Shown: positions 1 through 9,226, counted from the stretch's first letter. The stretch is DNA of 64,000 nt from Sphingobacterium oryzagri (GCF_028736175.1 NZ_CP117880.1:3968001-4032000); one strand, 5' to 3'. Made by a program: numbers and translations. The notes: generated by a model from the sequence alone, not told the origin.

Positions 1-527
1 TCAGGAGTTTCCGAAAGAATATTGTTGATATCCTCTTGAAATCCCATGTTTAACATTTCATCAGCTTCGTCCAACACCACGTAATTTACGTTGGAAAAAT
101 CGATGGCGTTTCTACCGATGATGTCAAGCATACGTCCAGGCGTAGCGACAACAATCTGTACGCCACGGCGAATCTGACGCAATTGATCGGAGATGTTTGC
201 ACCACCGTATACCGCAACAACATTTACGTTGTCAATGTACTTAGCGAATTTCTCTAAATCTTTTGCGATCTGTAAACACAACTCACGAGTTGGGCATAAA
301 ACTAATGCTTGTGGGTGTCTTTGAGTAAAGTCAATTAACTCTAATAATGGAAGACCAAATGCCGCGGTCTTTCCTGTGCCGGTTTGGGCTAATCCGACAA
401 AATCGTCGTTACCAGTCAGTAATACAGGAATGGCTTTTTCCTGGATGGGAGATGGTTTTTCAAAACCAATCTCGGCGATGGCATTAACAACTTCATGACG
501 GATTCCCAAGTCTAAAAATGGGTTCAT
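1..527 (-). CDS. DEAD-box ATP-dependent RNA helicase (N-terminal part, cut by window edge)
   Basis: The start codon is at 525-527 and the gene runs off the left edge, leaving about 175 residues. The visible part is helicase domain 1 in family order: a Q-motif region (F-x-x-P-S-P-I-Q), motif I AQTGTGKT, PTREL, a GG motif, TPGR, and the DEAD box followed by EMLNMGF. These are the RNA- and ATP-binding motifs of DEAD-box helicases that remodel RNA during ribosome assembly or mRNA decay. The C-terminal domain, which would separate RhlE-, CsdA- or DbpA-type members, lies outside the window, so no symbol is given. Confidence 0.95.
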   Translation of the reverse strand, partial: MNPFLDLGIRHEVVNAIAEIGFEKPSPIQEKAIPVLLTGNDDFVGLAQTGTGKTAAFGLPLLELIDFTQRHPQALVLCPTRELCLQIAKDLEKFAKYIDNVNVVAVYGGANISDQLRQIRRGVQIVVATPGRMLDIIGRNAIDFSNVNYVVLDEADEMLNMGFQEDINNILSETP

Positions 528-654
528 GAAATAAAATATACAATAGGCTCTATTGCCTAAGGCGGTGCAAATATAGGTAAAGTATTTGAAATAAAGAAAT
601 TAATAATCATCTTGATGTCATAAAGAACATCAATTTACAGGTCAGAATTTGCAA

Positions 655-1257
655 TTACGACGCTACCCGCTTCGTCTGTATATGCTTGCGACGCGACCTG
701 CGTAAGCGCGATTGCTTTGACGGATAGTGACGCTTGTGCGTGATATTGTTAAAAACCAAAGCAACTACAAATAAAATAAGGCAACCGGATAGCACCGGGC
801 TTAAAACGTACCAATAGCCAAGTGAAGCTATTTTGGTTCCACTGCTAACAGCGATCAACGCCGTTGCTCCGCCTGGCGGATGCAATGTTCGCGTAATTTG
901 CATAGCCACAATAGAGGAAGCAACGGCCAAGGGCGCAGTAAGCCAAATAATATCGGGTAGTAATTGTGCTACCGTGACCCCGGCAATGGCCGATACCACA
1001 TGTCCGCCGATAAGATTGCGCGGCTGCGCCAACGGACTTTGTATAGCTCCATACACTAAAACAGAGGAGGCTCCAAAGGAGCCTATTAGAAAAATATTTT
1101 CTGAAACAGGTAAATTCAGTGATTGCGTAAAAGCAATACTAAAAATACCGACAAAAGCGCCAATAAAAGACCAAAAGTGTTCTTTTGGATCAACCAGTGT
1201 TTCTTTATAAAAAATGTATCGATACACCCGTAATTGTCGCTGTAGATGTTTCTTCAA
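655..1257 (-). CDS. HPP family integral membrane protein
   Basis: This 200-residue protein has a short basic N-terminus, about four hydrophobic segments and the signature HPPGGATAL that names the HPP family. Plant and cyanobacterial members have been linked to nitrite transport, but the role in Bacteroidota is not settled. The tail after the last membrane segment is Arg/Lys-rich and probably cytoplasmic. The first in-frame start is TTG at 1257, only 6 nt after the rlmB stop, and a GTG at codon 11 is the only nearby alternative. The spacing implies co-transcription with rlmB. Confidence 0.88.
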   Translation of the reverse strand: MKKHLQRQLRVYRYIFYKETLVDPKEHFWSFIGAFVGIFSIAFTQSLNLPVSENIFLIGSFGASSVLVYGAIQSPLAQPRNLIGGHVVSAIAGVTVAQLLPDIIWLTAPLAVASSIVAMQITRTLHPPGGATALIAVSSGTKIASLGYWYVLSPVLSGCLILFVVALVFNNITHKRHYPSKQSRLRRSRRKHIQTKRVAS

Positions 1258-1263
1258 ATCGCT

Positions 1264-2040
1264 CTACTTTAAGTTACGTTGACGGATAGCTTCATAAATA
1301 ACGATACCTGCCGATACCGAAACGTTTAAAGAGCCGATTTCACCAAACATCGGAATTTTTGCCAATTTATCAGAAATACGGATAAGTTCGTCGGAGACAC
1401 CGACATCTTCCGCTCCCATAATGATGCAGGTAGGCGTTGTATAGTTGACATCATAAATCGAATCTTCTGTTTTTTCGGTACTGACGACCAACTGCACGCC
1501 AGAATCAATTAAGAAACGTCCTGTCTTGCCGAGAGAATCCTGACGACAAACCGGAATTTTATACAGCGCACCAGCCGATGTTTTGATTGCATCAGGATTA
1601 ATTTCTGCAGAACCGCGTTTAGGCACGATGATCGCATGAATACCAGCACATTCTGCGGTACGCGCAATCGCTCCCATATTACGTACATCCGTCACCCCAT
1701 CAAGCATCAGTAGAAACGGTGTTTCGCCCTTCTCATAAATGGCCGGCAACAGATCTTCAATATTATGGTACGTTATCGGCGATATCACAGCGATAACTCC
1801 TTGGTGGTTTTTACGCGTGATACGGTTTAACTTTTCTATCGGAACTTGCTGAAAACTTAGGTTATGCTCTTTTAACAAGGCTTTCAACTCCAAAAATAGG
1901 CTACCACTCAAGCCCCGTTGTACAAACAGGGATTCGATTTCTTTGCCACTATCGATGGCTTCAATAACTGCGCGGATACCGAAAACCATTTGATTGGATT
2001 CCCGTTTCTCGCCTCGGTCTCGTTGTTGAAAATGTTGCAT
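1264..2040 (-). CDS. rlmB: 23S rRNA (guanosine-2'-O)-methyltransferase RlmB, SpoU/TrmH family
   Basis: At 258 residues this fits the SPOUT RlmB family, which methylates the ribose of G2251 in the 23S peptidyl-transferase loop. An N-terminal L30e-like substrate domain (about 15-90) precedes the SpoU domain. SpoU motif 1 is seen around N121-x-G-x-x-x-R127. The knot-forming motifs 2 and 3 appear as I-I-M-G-A-E-D-V-G and G-S-L-N-V-S-V-S-A-G near the C-terminus. A consensus -7 box lies about 70 bp upstream. The HPP gene follows by 6 nt. TrmH-family enzymes of other specificity are the main alternative. Confidence 0.93.
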   Translation of the reverse strand: MQHFQQRDRGEKRESNQMVFGIRAVIEAIDSGKEIESLFVQRGLSGSLFLELKALLKEHNLSFQQVPIEKLNRITRKNHQGVIAVISPITYHNIEDLLPAIYEKGETPFLLMLDGVTDVRNMGAIARTAECAGIHAIIVPKRGSAEINPDAIKTSAGALYKIPVCRQDSLGKTGRFLIDSGVQLVVSTEKTEDSIYDVNYTTPTCIIMGAEDVGVSDELIRISDKLAKIPMFGEIGSLNVSVSAGIVIYEAIRQRNLK

Positions 2041-2110
2041 TGCAAAAATTTAAAAATGACATATCCCGCTAAAAGAAGCTTTCCCACCTCAGCGTCGGCA
2101 TATAAGTCTG

Positions 2111-2118
2111 CAAAGATA
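2111..2118 (-). promoter_or_regulatory. Predicted -7 promoter box of rlmB
   Basis: On the minus strand this reads TATCTTTG, an exact match to the Bacteroidota TAnnTTTG box. Transcription would begin near 2104 and leave a leader of roughly 65 nt. No TTG -33 element is seen at the expected 19-21 nt spacing. Confidence 0.5.
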
Positions 2119-2265
2119 AGAAAAAAGCAACAAGAGTTTTTATGGATGTGCAGTCGACTGCTGACGCACAGCTGTACGCCTCGGCATAAGCGCAAAAATC
2201 ACGCGCTTGATATTGCCAAAAAATCTTACTTTGCACAATCAAATTAACCCGAGAACGAATAGACC

Positions 2266-2805
2266 ATGAGTTACCTTACTTTAACATTGACGGGGCTGAT
2301 TATGGCAGCCATTGCTTACTACGCGAAGAAAAAAGCAAACACGACTGCCGTCTTAGCAAACGGCGATAAGGTATTGAAGTGTCACATTGCTTTCGGTATA
2401 CTCGGCTATTTTTGCGGACTCCTGCTCCTATTTTTCCTCGGTCTTGGTTTTTATTTTGGCTGGGAATCTGGCGAAAACGATGGCTTAGCGTCCAACATCT
2501 TCATCTTTATAACCTTTTTAGCTATTGTATATGGCTTCATTTATTTGCTGTTTTATCATCGCAACCATCGCGTTGTTTTCAACGAGCATAGTGTCGAGGT
2601 GTTTGACGCCTGGGGAAGATCAACATGTGTGTCGTGGGATTCGATCGCTAACGCCGAAGTGCACACCGGTATGAACGAAATACGCCTCTATACCGAAGAT
2701 GGCACACGCATAAAAATGAGCACCATGTTATATGGACTGGATACGTTCAGAGCGGAAATGTATAAACACAAACCCTATTTAGTACAGCGAACAATTGCGC
2801 CGTAG
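2266..2805 (+). CDS. Two-TM membrane protein with a PH-like C-terminal domain (unknown function)
   Basis: This 179-residue protein is not recognised as a named family. Residues 1-20 form one hydrophobic segment, and two stronger segments lie near 42-66 and 75-95. The last 75 residues alternate short beta strands (V-V-F-N-E-H-S-V-E-V-F-D; S-W-D-S-I-A-N-A-E-V; I-R-L-Y-T-E-D-G-T) in a pattern typical of bacterial PH-like domains. It stands alone between divergent rlmB and convergent dnaX. The PH assignment is an inference from strand pattern only. Confidence 0.75.
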   Translation: MSYLTLTLTGLIMAAIAYYAKKKANTTAVLANGDKVLKCHIAFGILGYFCGLLLLFFLGLGFYFGWESGENDGLASNIFIFITFLAIVYGFIYLLFYHRNHRVVFNEHSVEVFDAWGRSTCVSWDSIANAEVHTGMNEIRLYTEDGTRIKMSTMLYGLDTFRAEMYKHKPYLVQRTIAP

Positions 2806-2851
2806 ATACAGTCGTAAACGGCAGGACGATAAAAAATCAGGGGCCAAAAGA

Positions 2852-4669
2852 CTAACTCAGGCCGAGGTTAAAAGCTTTTCTCAATGTTTCTAATGCCGGA
2901 TTTTTCGACAGCATGGCCTGGTATTTTTCCTGTGATGTGTATGGCTTGCGCACCTTGGTCATTTCTACCTGCACACCTTGAATATCGAGTGCGAAATTAT
3001 TGAGCTGCACACGTAAATAATTGAGGAGATCAATCTTACCAACCTTTAGCTCGTCCATTTGCACGGCATTTTCCACGTCTACTTCGATCAGTGTACCGTT
3101 CAATCGAGGCACATTAGCCGTCATAATCGTGTATAGCGTCACACGCGTTGTTTTCTTCAAGCCCTCGGCAAACGTATTCCATTTGGAAAGAAAAGCATTC
3201 CAGGTTACCTCACTGTAGGCATTACCTTGCACCAAATCGTTCTCTTCCGATTCTTCTACCGGTTTATCTTCAAAAATCGTATTGAGATTTGGAATATCGA
3301 TGGAAGAAGGTAGTTTTCCCCAACCCTTCTTCGGCGTTGCGGAAGCCGACTGATTTTCAGCGATCGCTGCTGCAGGAGGCGGCGTGGTAGTTGATGCTAC
3401 TGCCGTTACGGCAGCTTGACTTGCGGGAACCGACGCCGTGAGCGGCGCTGGTGTTGGCGTGCTGGAGACCGTTACGCTAGGCGTAGACGGCGCTGCTACG
3501 GATTGCTCAGGGAGTTTTTTTTTTACCTCAGTCGATGCTGAGGGAACAAAACTTCCTTGCTTACTGAGCAGTATCGCTGCCGCCACGTGGCACATTTTCA
3601 ATAAAGCTAGCTCGACTTGCAAACGCTGGTTCTTGCTACTCTTGTAATTGATCTCACATTGGTTGGCAATATTCAACGTAGACAGTAATAAACCCGAGCT
3701 TAAGGCTTGCGACTGTTCTAAATACTTTCGTTTGATATTATCGCTTACTTCCAGCAATTTCAATGTAGCCGGCTCTTTAGACACGAGCAGGTTTCGCAAA
3801 TGCGTCGCCAGTCCGCTGATAAAATGACCGCCATCAAATCCGTTATTCAAGACCTTATCGAAGATCAGCAACGTTTGTGCGCCATCTTCTCCGGCAATAC
3901 GATCCACCAACTGGAAATAGTAATCGTAATCGAGAATATTCAGGTTATCAATAACCGCCTGATAGGAAATATTCTTGTTAGAAAAGCTGACAATTTGATC
4001 GAACATGGAAAGCGCATCGCGCAGTCCGCCATCGGCCTTTTGCGCAATAATATGTAAACCATCCGGCTCAAAGCTAATCGATTCTTTTTGCGCAATAGAT
4101 GCCAAATGATTGGCCATTGCTTCCACCTTAATCCGGTTAAAATCAAAAATCTGACAACGGGAAAGAATAGTCGGCAAAATCTTGTGCTTCTCTGTTGTGG
4201 CCAAGATAAAAATCGCGTAAGAAGGCGGTTCTTCTAAAGTCTTTAGAAAAGCATTGAATGCGGCCTGCGAGAGCATATGCACCTCATCAATGATATAAAT
4301 CTTGTACTTACCGGCCTGTGGCGGTATACGCACTTGCTCAATGAGACTTCGAATATCATCTACCGAATTGTTAGACGCGGCATCGAGCTCATGTATGCTA
4401 AATGAATTGCCGTTTTGAAAAGATATACAGCTGTCGCAGGTGCCACAAGCTTCTACATTTTCAGTGATATGCTCACAATTTATTGTTTTAGCCAGAATGC
4501 GCGCACAGGTCGTTTTACCCACCCCTCTCGGTCCACAAAACAAAAAAGCTTGCGCTAATTGGTTATTGTGGATGGCATTTTTAAGCGTACTCGTAATATG
4601 TCCCTGACCAACAACCGAATCGAAGGTTACCGGGCGATATTTACGTGCCGAAACAATAAAATTATCCAT
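2852..4669 (-). CDS. dnaX: DNA polymerase III subunits gamma and tau
   Basis: This 605-residue AAA+ clamp-loader ATPase loads the beta clamp at replication forks. Walker A is GPRGVGKT at 46-53. A zinc module uses C65, C75, C78 and C81, and Walker B/DExH is D128-E-V-H131. Sensor 1 and the SRC arginine finger (ILSRCQIF) follow. A Pro/Ala/Thr/Ser-rich linker spans about 385-450 before a C-terminal domain that should contact polymerase or helicase. No slippery A-run of the E. coli type was noticed, so production of a separate gamma form is not evident. A promoter box lies only 4 nt upstream of the ATG. Confidence 0.96.
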   Translation of the reverse strand: MDNFIVSARKYRPVTFDSVVGQGHITSTLKNAIHNNQLAQAFLFCGPRGVGKTTCARILAKTINCEHITENVEACGTCDSCISFQNGNSFSIHELDAASNNSVDDIRSLIEQVRIPPQAGKYKIYIIDEVHMLSQAAFNAFLKTLEEPPSYAIFILATTEKHKILPTILSRCQIFDFNRIKVEAMANHLASIAQKESISFEPDGLHIIAQKADGGLRDALSMFDQIVSFSNKNISYQAVIDNLNILDYDYYFQLVDRIAGEDGAQTLLIFDKVLNNGFDGGHFISGLATHLRNLLVSKEPATLKLLEVSDNIKRKYLEQSQALSSGLLLSTLNIANQCEINYKSSKNQRLQVELALLKMCHVAAAILLSKQGSFVPSASTEVKKKLPEQSVAAPSTPSVTVSSTPTPAPLTASVPASQAAVTAVASTTTPPPAAAIAENQSASATPKKGWGKLPSSIDIPNLNTIFEDKPVEESEENDLVQGNAYSEVTWNAFLSKWNTFAEGLKKTTRVTLYTIMTANVPRLNGTLIEVDVENAVQMDELKVGKIDLLNYLRVQLNNFALDIQGVQVEMTKVRKPYTSQEKYQAMLSKNPALETLRKAFNLGLS

Positions 4670-4673
4670 TGCA

Positions 4674-4681
4674 CGAAGATA
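4674..4681 (-). promoter_or_regulatory. Predicted -7 box immediately upstream of dnaX
   Basis: The minus strand reads TATCTTCG, one base from TAnnTTTG, followed by four bases and then the dnaX ATG. If it is used, transcription would start at or within a few bases of the start codon and give a leaderless or nearly leaderless mRNA. The same octamer occurs upstream of thyA. Confidence 0.4.
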
Positions 4682-5051
4682 GAAAGTAAAATTTGAAATT
4701 GAAAAAGTAAAAAGCGGAAAAGATCAGTGCGACGCTATAGCGAGCGGTATGTTTTCATTTACCATGATTATAAATCACATTTGTAACTATTAATACGCAA
4801 AACAGGTGTCAATTGTCGGAAGCCCTAGCATATCGCAACGCAGGCGATAGCGGATAGCTAAACAAGCTGTTTAAGTTTATGCCCATATCTTGCACGGATT
4901 GCATGACACCATCGGCTACATAAGCTCAGGAGTTAAGATATCGATGCTGTTTTGCAGTACATCCAATTAAAAAACAGTATTTTTAGTTGCGAAAACAGGC
5001 AGCAAGCCACATTGATATACATTTTACCTTTTAGACTGTAAATCACGAACC
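4682..5051. other. Intergenic gap between dnaX and the glycosyltransferase gene
   Basis: This 370-bp divergent gap has no convincing gene, strong hairpin or repeat. It should hold the promoters of both flanking genes. Apart from the box next to dnaX no clear consensus promoter was seen. Confidence 0.5.
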
Positions 5052-6599
5052 ATGCAGCATAACCGAAACGTCAGGAACGGACTACTTATCGGCTTTATTT
5101 TAGTTAAGTTTTTCATTCAATACCAGTTGTTCAGCGGCGCGTATGAATTGCACCGGGATGAATTTCTCCACCTGGATCAAGCCAACCATTTGGCATGGGG
5201 CTACCTCTCCGTTCCGCCGGTTACTTCCTGGTTATCATACATCATCCAGTTGTTGGGCAATGGATTTTTCTGGATAAAATTCTTTCCAACCTTGTTTGGT
5301 GCGCTGACGATGGTCGTGGTTTGGAAAACGGTAGAACAACTTAACGGTGGACTTTTCGCGCTCGTGTTAAGCGCTGTTTGCGTGACATTTTCCGTATTGT
5401 TTCGGCTAAACGCTTTATACCAACCCAATTCCCTGGATGTGTTGTGTTGGACAGCGAGCTATTATTTTCTACTGAAATACCTGGCGAGTGAACGGCCTAA
5501 ATGGCTTTACTTTTTTGCCCTCACCTTTGCCTTTGGTTTCCTCAACAAATACAACATTATTTTCATGCTTGCCGGTGTATTTCTATCCTTACTGCTTACA
5601 AAGGATCGCAAAATATTTTTAAACGGACATCTCTATGCAGCGGCACTACTCGGTTTGCTGATTATATCACCCAATTTATACTGGCAACACACGCACGGCT
5701 ATCCTGTATTTATACACCTGCGCGAGCTGGCCGACACACAATTGGTCAATGTGCGCATCAGCGATTTTATAGGCGCGCAGCTTTTATTTTTCCCAGGCAG
5801 TATACTACTGGTTTTTCTTGGGCTATATGCTTTAGCAACGGACAAAAAATACCTGCCTTACCGATCATTATGCTGGTCTTTTCTGATCACGATAGGCATA
5901 TTCCTGCTTTTGAAGGCTAAAGATTACTACGCCATAGGCATTTATCCGATTTATTTCGCATTTGGCGCCGTGGCAATTTCTCATTTGGTGGCTGCACCAT
6001 CAAAAAGAATGATCAAAGCTGGTGTATTGCTGCTGCCTTTGCTGCTTTTTTTACCGATGTATCTATATGCTTTTCCGAACAAAAGTCCGCAATATGTTGT
6101 CAAAAAACACCACATCTACCACATGCTCGGATTGCTGCGTTGGGAAGACGGTGAAGAGCACCCGATACCGCAAGATTTTGCCGACATGCTGGGTTGGCGC
6201 GAGCTGGCGCGAAAAGTAGACAGCGTGTACGACGAGTTTCCGGATAAAAAACACACCTTAGTGCTTTGCGATAATTATGGCCAGGCGGGCGCTATTAATT
6301 ATTATTCGCAGCACGGTATTCAGGCCGTTTCTTTTAATGCAGATTATGTAAACTGGTTTGATTTGGCTCCGGCTTATCATCACCTTATACGCGTAAAAAA
6401 CAACGCAGATCAAGGTAAAGAATATGCGTTGACATCAGCATTTTTTAAGGAATCGACAAAGGCAGATAGCATCGGCAATCGCTACGCGAGGGAATATGGC
6501 ACGACAATATACAGCTTCCGCGATGCAACGATAGACATTAATGCACGTCTGCTGTCGGAATTACTGGCGACACCGGGTTACTTAAAAAAGCAGCGCTAG
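5052..6599 (+). CDS. GT39/ArnT-like membrane glycosyltransferase
   Basis: This 515-residue protein has about ten or more hydrophobic segments in its first 340 residues and a soluble C-terminal region. The first extracytoplasmic loop carries the acidic pair D36-E37 (H-R-D-E-F), the typical catalytic site of GT-C glycosyltransferases of the PMT/ArnT class, which use lipid-linked sugars. The acceptor, whether protein, lipid A or other glycan, cannot be told from the sequence. It is a single gene converging on purA. The family is well supported and the substrate is unknown. Confidence 0.88.
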   Translation: MQHNRNVRNGLLIGFILVKFFIQYQLFSGAYELHRDEFLHLDQANHLAWGYLSVPPVTSWLSYIIQLLGNGFFWIKFFPTLFGALTMVVVWKTVEQLNGGLFALVLSAVCVTFSVLFRLNALYQPNSLDVLCWTASYYFLLKYLASERPKWLYFFALTFAFGFLNKYNIIFMLAGVFLSLLLTKDRKIFLNGHLYAAALLGLLIISPNLYWQHTHGYPVFIHLRELADTQLVNVRISDFIGAQLLFFPGSILLVFLGLYALATDKKYLPYRSLCWSFLITIGIFLLLKAKDYYAIGIYPIYFAFGAVAISHLVAAPSKRMIKAGVLLLPLLLFLPMYLYAFPNKSPQYVVKKHHIYHMLGLLRWEDGEEHPIPQDFADMLGWRELARKVDSVYDEFPDKKHTLVLCDNYGQAGAINYYSQHGIQAVSFNADYVNWFDLAPAYHHLIRVKNNADQGKEYALTSAFFKESTKADSIGNRYAREYGTTIYSFRDATIDINARLLSELLATPGYLKKQR

Positions 6600-6660
6600 C
6601 GATTGGTATCTACCAAAATGGCTAGCGCCAGCTTTAAAATAGCCGCTCGTGCCACAAAAT

Positions 6661-7932
6661 TTATGATGGGATAATCTGCTCACGATCTGGCCCGACTGAA
6701 ATATAGGTAATCGGGATCTTCAACGCATCCTCAATAAAAGCGAGATATTGCTGCAAGGCTTCCGGTAAATCTTTTCGCTCGCGCAAGGCAGCGATATCTT
6801 CCGGCCAGCCAGCAAAATCTTTAAAAAAAACGTTGCCATTTGCCGTTTCACAATTGGTGCTATAGCCTTGAAATTCAGACTCAGTTGCATAGCTCGTGCA
6901 CACCCGAACCACATCCATACCGCTCAACACATCGGCTTTGGTCATGATCAGGCGATCAACGCCGTTGATCATGATCGCGTATTGTAATGCGGGAAGATCC
7001 AGCCAACCAATACGACGTGGGCGTTTAGTAACCGATCCAAATTCGTTACCTTTCATGCGCAACTGATCGGCAAGTCCGCCGTTTATTTCACTGGCAAAAG
7101 GTCCGTTTCCTACGCGCGTGCAATAAGCTTTAAAAACGCCGTAAACCAAACCGATTGTTTTTGGCGCGATACCCAATCCAGTGCAAGCAGCGCCTGCAAT
7201 CGTATTGGAAGAAGTCACAAATGGATAAGATCCATGGTCAATATCCAGTAAGGTAGCTTGTGCACCTTCCGCTAACACGCGCTTTCCGGCAAGAAGCAGT
7301 TTGTTAATTTCCCACTCGGCATCCACAAAAGAAAATTGGCGCAATTGCTCGATGTTTCGCATAAAATCGGCATATAACTGATTGACATCAACCCGCAGCG
7401 CAAAAGTTTGCTCGAGTTGTTTTGCATGGTCGCTAAGTAATTGGACTACACGTGCTGGAAAATCTGCTGCCAGAATATCCATCACCCGCAATCCTTTACG
7501 CAATATTTTATCGGCATAAGCTGGTGCAATACCTTTTTGTGTGGATCCAATTTTGGTGTCACCAAGCGCTTCTTCGGCATACTTATCAAGCAAGGCATGT
7601 GTAGGCAATAGCAAGTGTGCTTTCCTGGAAATCCATAGCTTGCCATTTCGCTGCACAGCATAACCAACCTGCGTTAAAATACGCAGCTCATTACAAAAGG
7701 ATTCGACATCCAACACCACACCCGATCCGATGATATTGATCATGTCAGCGTGCAAAATGCCGGAAGGAATACTATTTAATACGATCTTCTTTCCTTCGAA
7801 AATTAAGGTGTGACCAGCATTTGATCCGCCGTGAAATCGAGCGACCGCATCATATCCAGAAGCCAAGGCATCGACAAATTTACCTTTACCTTCGTCGCCC
7901 CACTGCAGTCCTAATAAAACATCTACTTTCAT
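6661..7932 (-). CDS. purA: Adenylosuccinate synthetase
   Basis: This enzyme makes adenylosuccinate from IMP, aspartate and GTP, the first committed step to AMP. From the ATG at 7932 the protein has 423 residues, the normal family length. The P-loop WGDEGKGK is at 11-18 with catalytic D13, and N-A-G-H places H41, both at the positions known from E. coli PurA. An in-frame ATG at 7992 would add 20 unrelated residues, so the later start is preferred. A palindrome shared with the neighbouring Crp/Fnr gene lies 54-67 bp upstream of the chosen start. Confidence 0.96.
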   Translation of the reverse strand: MKVDVLLGLQWGDEGKGKFVDALASGYDAVARFHGGSNAGHTLIFEGKKIVLNSIPSGILHADMINIIGSGVVLDVESFCNELRILTQVGYAVQRNGKLWISRKAHLLLPTHALLDKYAEEALGDTKIGSTQKGIAPAYADKILRKGLRVMDILAADFPARVVQLLSDHAKQLEQTFALRVDVNQLYADFMRNIEQLRQFSFVDAEWEINKLLLAGKRVLAEGAQATLLDIDHGSYPFVTSSNTIAGAACTGLGIAPKTIGLVYGVFKAYCTRVGNGPFASEINGGLADQLRMKGNEFGSVTKRPRRIGWLDLPALQYAIMINGVDRLIMTKADVLSGMDVVRVCTSYATESEFQGYSTNCETANGNVFFKDFAGWPEDIAALRERKDLPEALQQYLAFIEDALKIPITYISVGPDREQIIPS

Positions 7933-7985
7933 TGTATCTTTAGATTTGTACAACACAAAGTTGAAGTTTACGCCAGACACGCGTA

Positions 7986-7999
7986 TTGCCATTTGGCAA
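7986..7999. promoter_or_regulatory. Operator-like palindrome, copy 1 (upstream of purA)
   Basis: The sequence TTGCCATTTGGCAA has 6-bp arms (TTGCCA/TGGCAA) around a TT centre, the geometry of Crp/Fnr half-sites. It lies 9 bp beyond the stop codon of the Crp/Fnr-type gene and about 55 bp before the purA start. An identical copy sits upstream of the regulator gene. Regulator binding is inferred. Confidence 0.55.
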
Positions 8000-8008
8000 A
8001 AACGACCG

Positions 8009-8578
8009 CTAATTAATTTTTCGTCGGATACGACTTAATGATGATGGCGTCAGCCCCAGATAGGAAGCTAACATAGCCTGTGGAACGCGATTACAAAGAC
8101 CAGGATAATGATTCAGAAAATTAAGATAACGCGTATATCCATCTTGCACCAGCATGTTGCTGGCCATTTTCAGTTTATTTTCCAGCACCTGAGCGTTTAG
8201 CTTAGCAAAAATCACCGTCCAGTTCGCTACGCTTTTTTCCAGCTGGTCAAAACCAGCCTTGCTCCATGTTAGCAAACTACAATCGGTAACGGCTTCGATA
8301 TATTCCAATGCAGGCACTTGATCGAGATAACTGTTGATATCGCCAATGATTCGTCCTTCGTAAATGAAGTAACGCGTAAAATCGTCGCCACCTTTACTGT
8401 AATAGCAAGAGCGGCAAATACCCGCGAGAATAAAGCCTAGATTCACGCAAATCTTTCCCGACTCGACAAAGTAGTCGCCTTTACGCAAATCAATTTGTTT
8501 CACATGACTAGCTATCTCGGCAATATCTTGCGCTGTAAGTTCGCCAAATTGCATCAAATAAGCGATGAGTTGCTCCAT
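8009..8578 (-). CDS. Crp/Fnr-family transcriptional regulator
   Basis: This 189-residue protein has an N-terminal cyclic-nucleotide-binding-like beta barrel (about 15-115) and a short C-terminal helix-turn-helix whose recognition region is L-G-L-T-P-S-S-L-S-R-I-R. This is the usual form of small Crp/Fnr regulators in Bacteroidota. The ligand is unknown, and no Cys cluster of the FNR iron-sulfur type is seen. Identical palindromes lie on both sides of the gene, which suggests autoregulation and possibly control of purA and the divergent VOC gene. Confidence 0.9.
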   Translation of the reverse strand: MEQLIAYLMQFGELTAQDIAEIASHVKQIDLRKGDYFVESGKICVNLGFILAGICRSCYYSKGGDDFTRYFIYEGRIIGDINSYLDQVPALEYIEAVTDCSLLTWSKAGFDQLEKSVANWTVIFAKLNAQVLENKLKMASNMLVQDGYTRYLNFLNHYPGLCNRVPQAMLASYLGLTPSSLSRIRRKIN

Positions 8579-8612
8579 TGTTTAAAGATACACACTTCAA
8601 TACCAACAAGAA

Positions 8613-8626
8613 TTGCCATTTGGCAA
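8613..8626. promoter_or_regulatory. Operator-like palindrome, copy 2 (regulator/VOC intergenic region)
   Basis: This is the same 14-mer as at 7986, TTGCCATTTGGCAA, with matching A-rich flanks followed by CGA. It lies 35 bp upstream of the regulator start and 114 bp before the VOC start, where a self-acting Crp/Fnr protein could control both directions. Confidence 0.6.
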
Positions 8627-8739
8627 AAAACGAATTCCCGTTAACATGGCCCATTAAATAAACGGTTGCTTTTTTTGATTTTGGGATTACACGATATCAA
8701 CAAGCAAACCTTATTTTGCAACGTATAAACTATCGCAAC

Positions 8740-9186
8740 ATGATCAAGGGCATTTACGAAACACACATACAGGTTAGCAATTTGGAGCGTGCGCTGGCCT
8801 TCTATACCAAAGTTTTGAATCTAAAGCTAGGTCACCTGGATGAAGCAAGGCGAATCGCTTTTCTTTTCATGCCTGAAGATAAAAGCAGCATGCTTGGACT
8901 TTGGGAACAAACGGAAAACCTGCAAACCCGCCATTTCGCATTTTACTGCGACCAAGCTTTTATTCTCGATCAGGCAGTCAGTTTTTTACAGGATAATGGT
9001 TTGCAGCCGTATAATTTTTTGAAGGATGGCAGCATACAGCCGATGGTGTTCGCCTGGATGCCTGCCTTGGCCATTTATTTTAACGATCCCGACGGAAACC
9101 AGTTGGAGTTTATCGCTCTGCTGACGGGAGAAGCCAAACCCGCGCTTGGGGTATTGACATATGGAGATTGGCTGGCGCAACAATAG
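8740..9186 (+). CDS. VOC-superfamily (glyoxalase/bleomycin-resistance-like) protein
   Basis: From the ATG at 8740 this encodes about 148 residues. An in-frame ATG at 8716 would add eight residues without family match. The opening I-x-E-T-H-I-Q-V-S-N-L-E-R-A-L-A-F-Y and the closing I-Y-F-N-D-P-D-G-N-Q-L-E-F-I are hallmarks of VOC paired beta-alpha-beta modules. Members range from glyoxalases and dioxygenases to antibiotic-binding proteins, and the substrate is not predictable here. It is transcribed away from the Crp/Fnr gene, with a palindrome between them. Confidence 0.85.
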   Translation: MIKGIYETHIQVSNLERALAFYTKVLNLKLGHLDEARRIAFLFMPEDKSSMLGLWEQTENLQTRHFAFYCDQAFILDQAVSFLQDNGLQPYNFLKDGSIQPMVFAWMPALAIYFNDPDGNQLEFIALLTGEAKPALGVLTYGDWLAQQ

Positions 9187-9193
9187 GGTAACA

Positions 9194-9226
9194 AAAAAAT
9201 CCCGTGTCTCGCGACAGGGGATTTTC
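9194..9226. terminator. Bidirectional terminator between VOC and DUF2383 genes
   Basis: A hairpin pairs AATCCC-TGTC with GACA-GGGATT around a TCGC loop. A-runs on one side and T-runs on the other suit termination in both directions between these convergent genes. Confidence 0.65.

Noticed and set aside
1918..2247. 109-codon open frame overlapping rlmB
   Set aside because: It starts inside rlmB on the other strand and runs through its promoter region, with no family resemblance.
6835..6848. A third TTGCCATTTG-like site
   Set aside because: It lies inside the purA coding sequence and lacks the second half of the palindrome.
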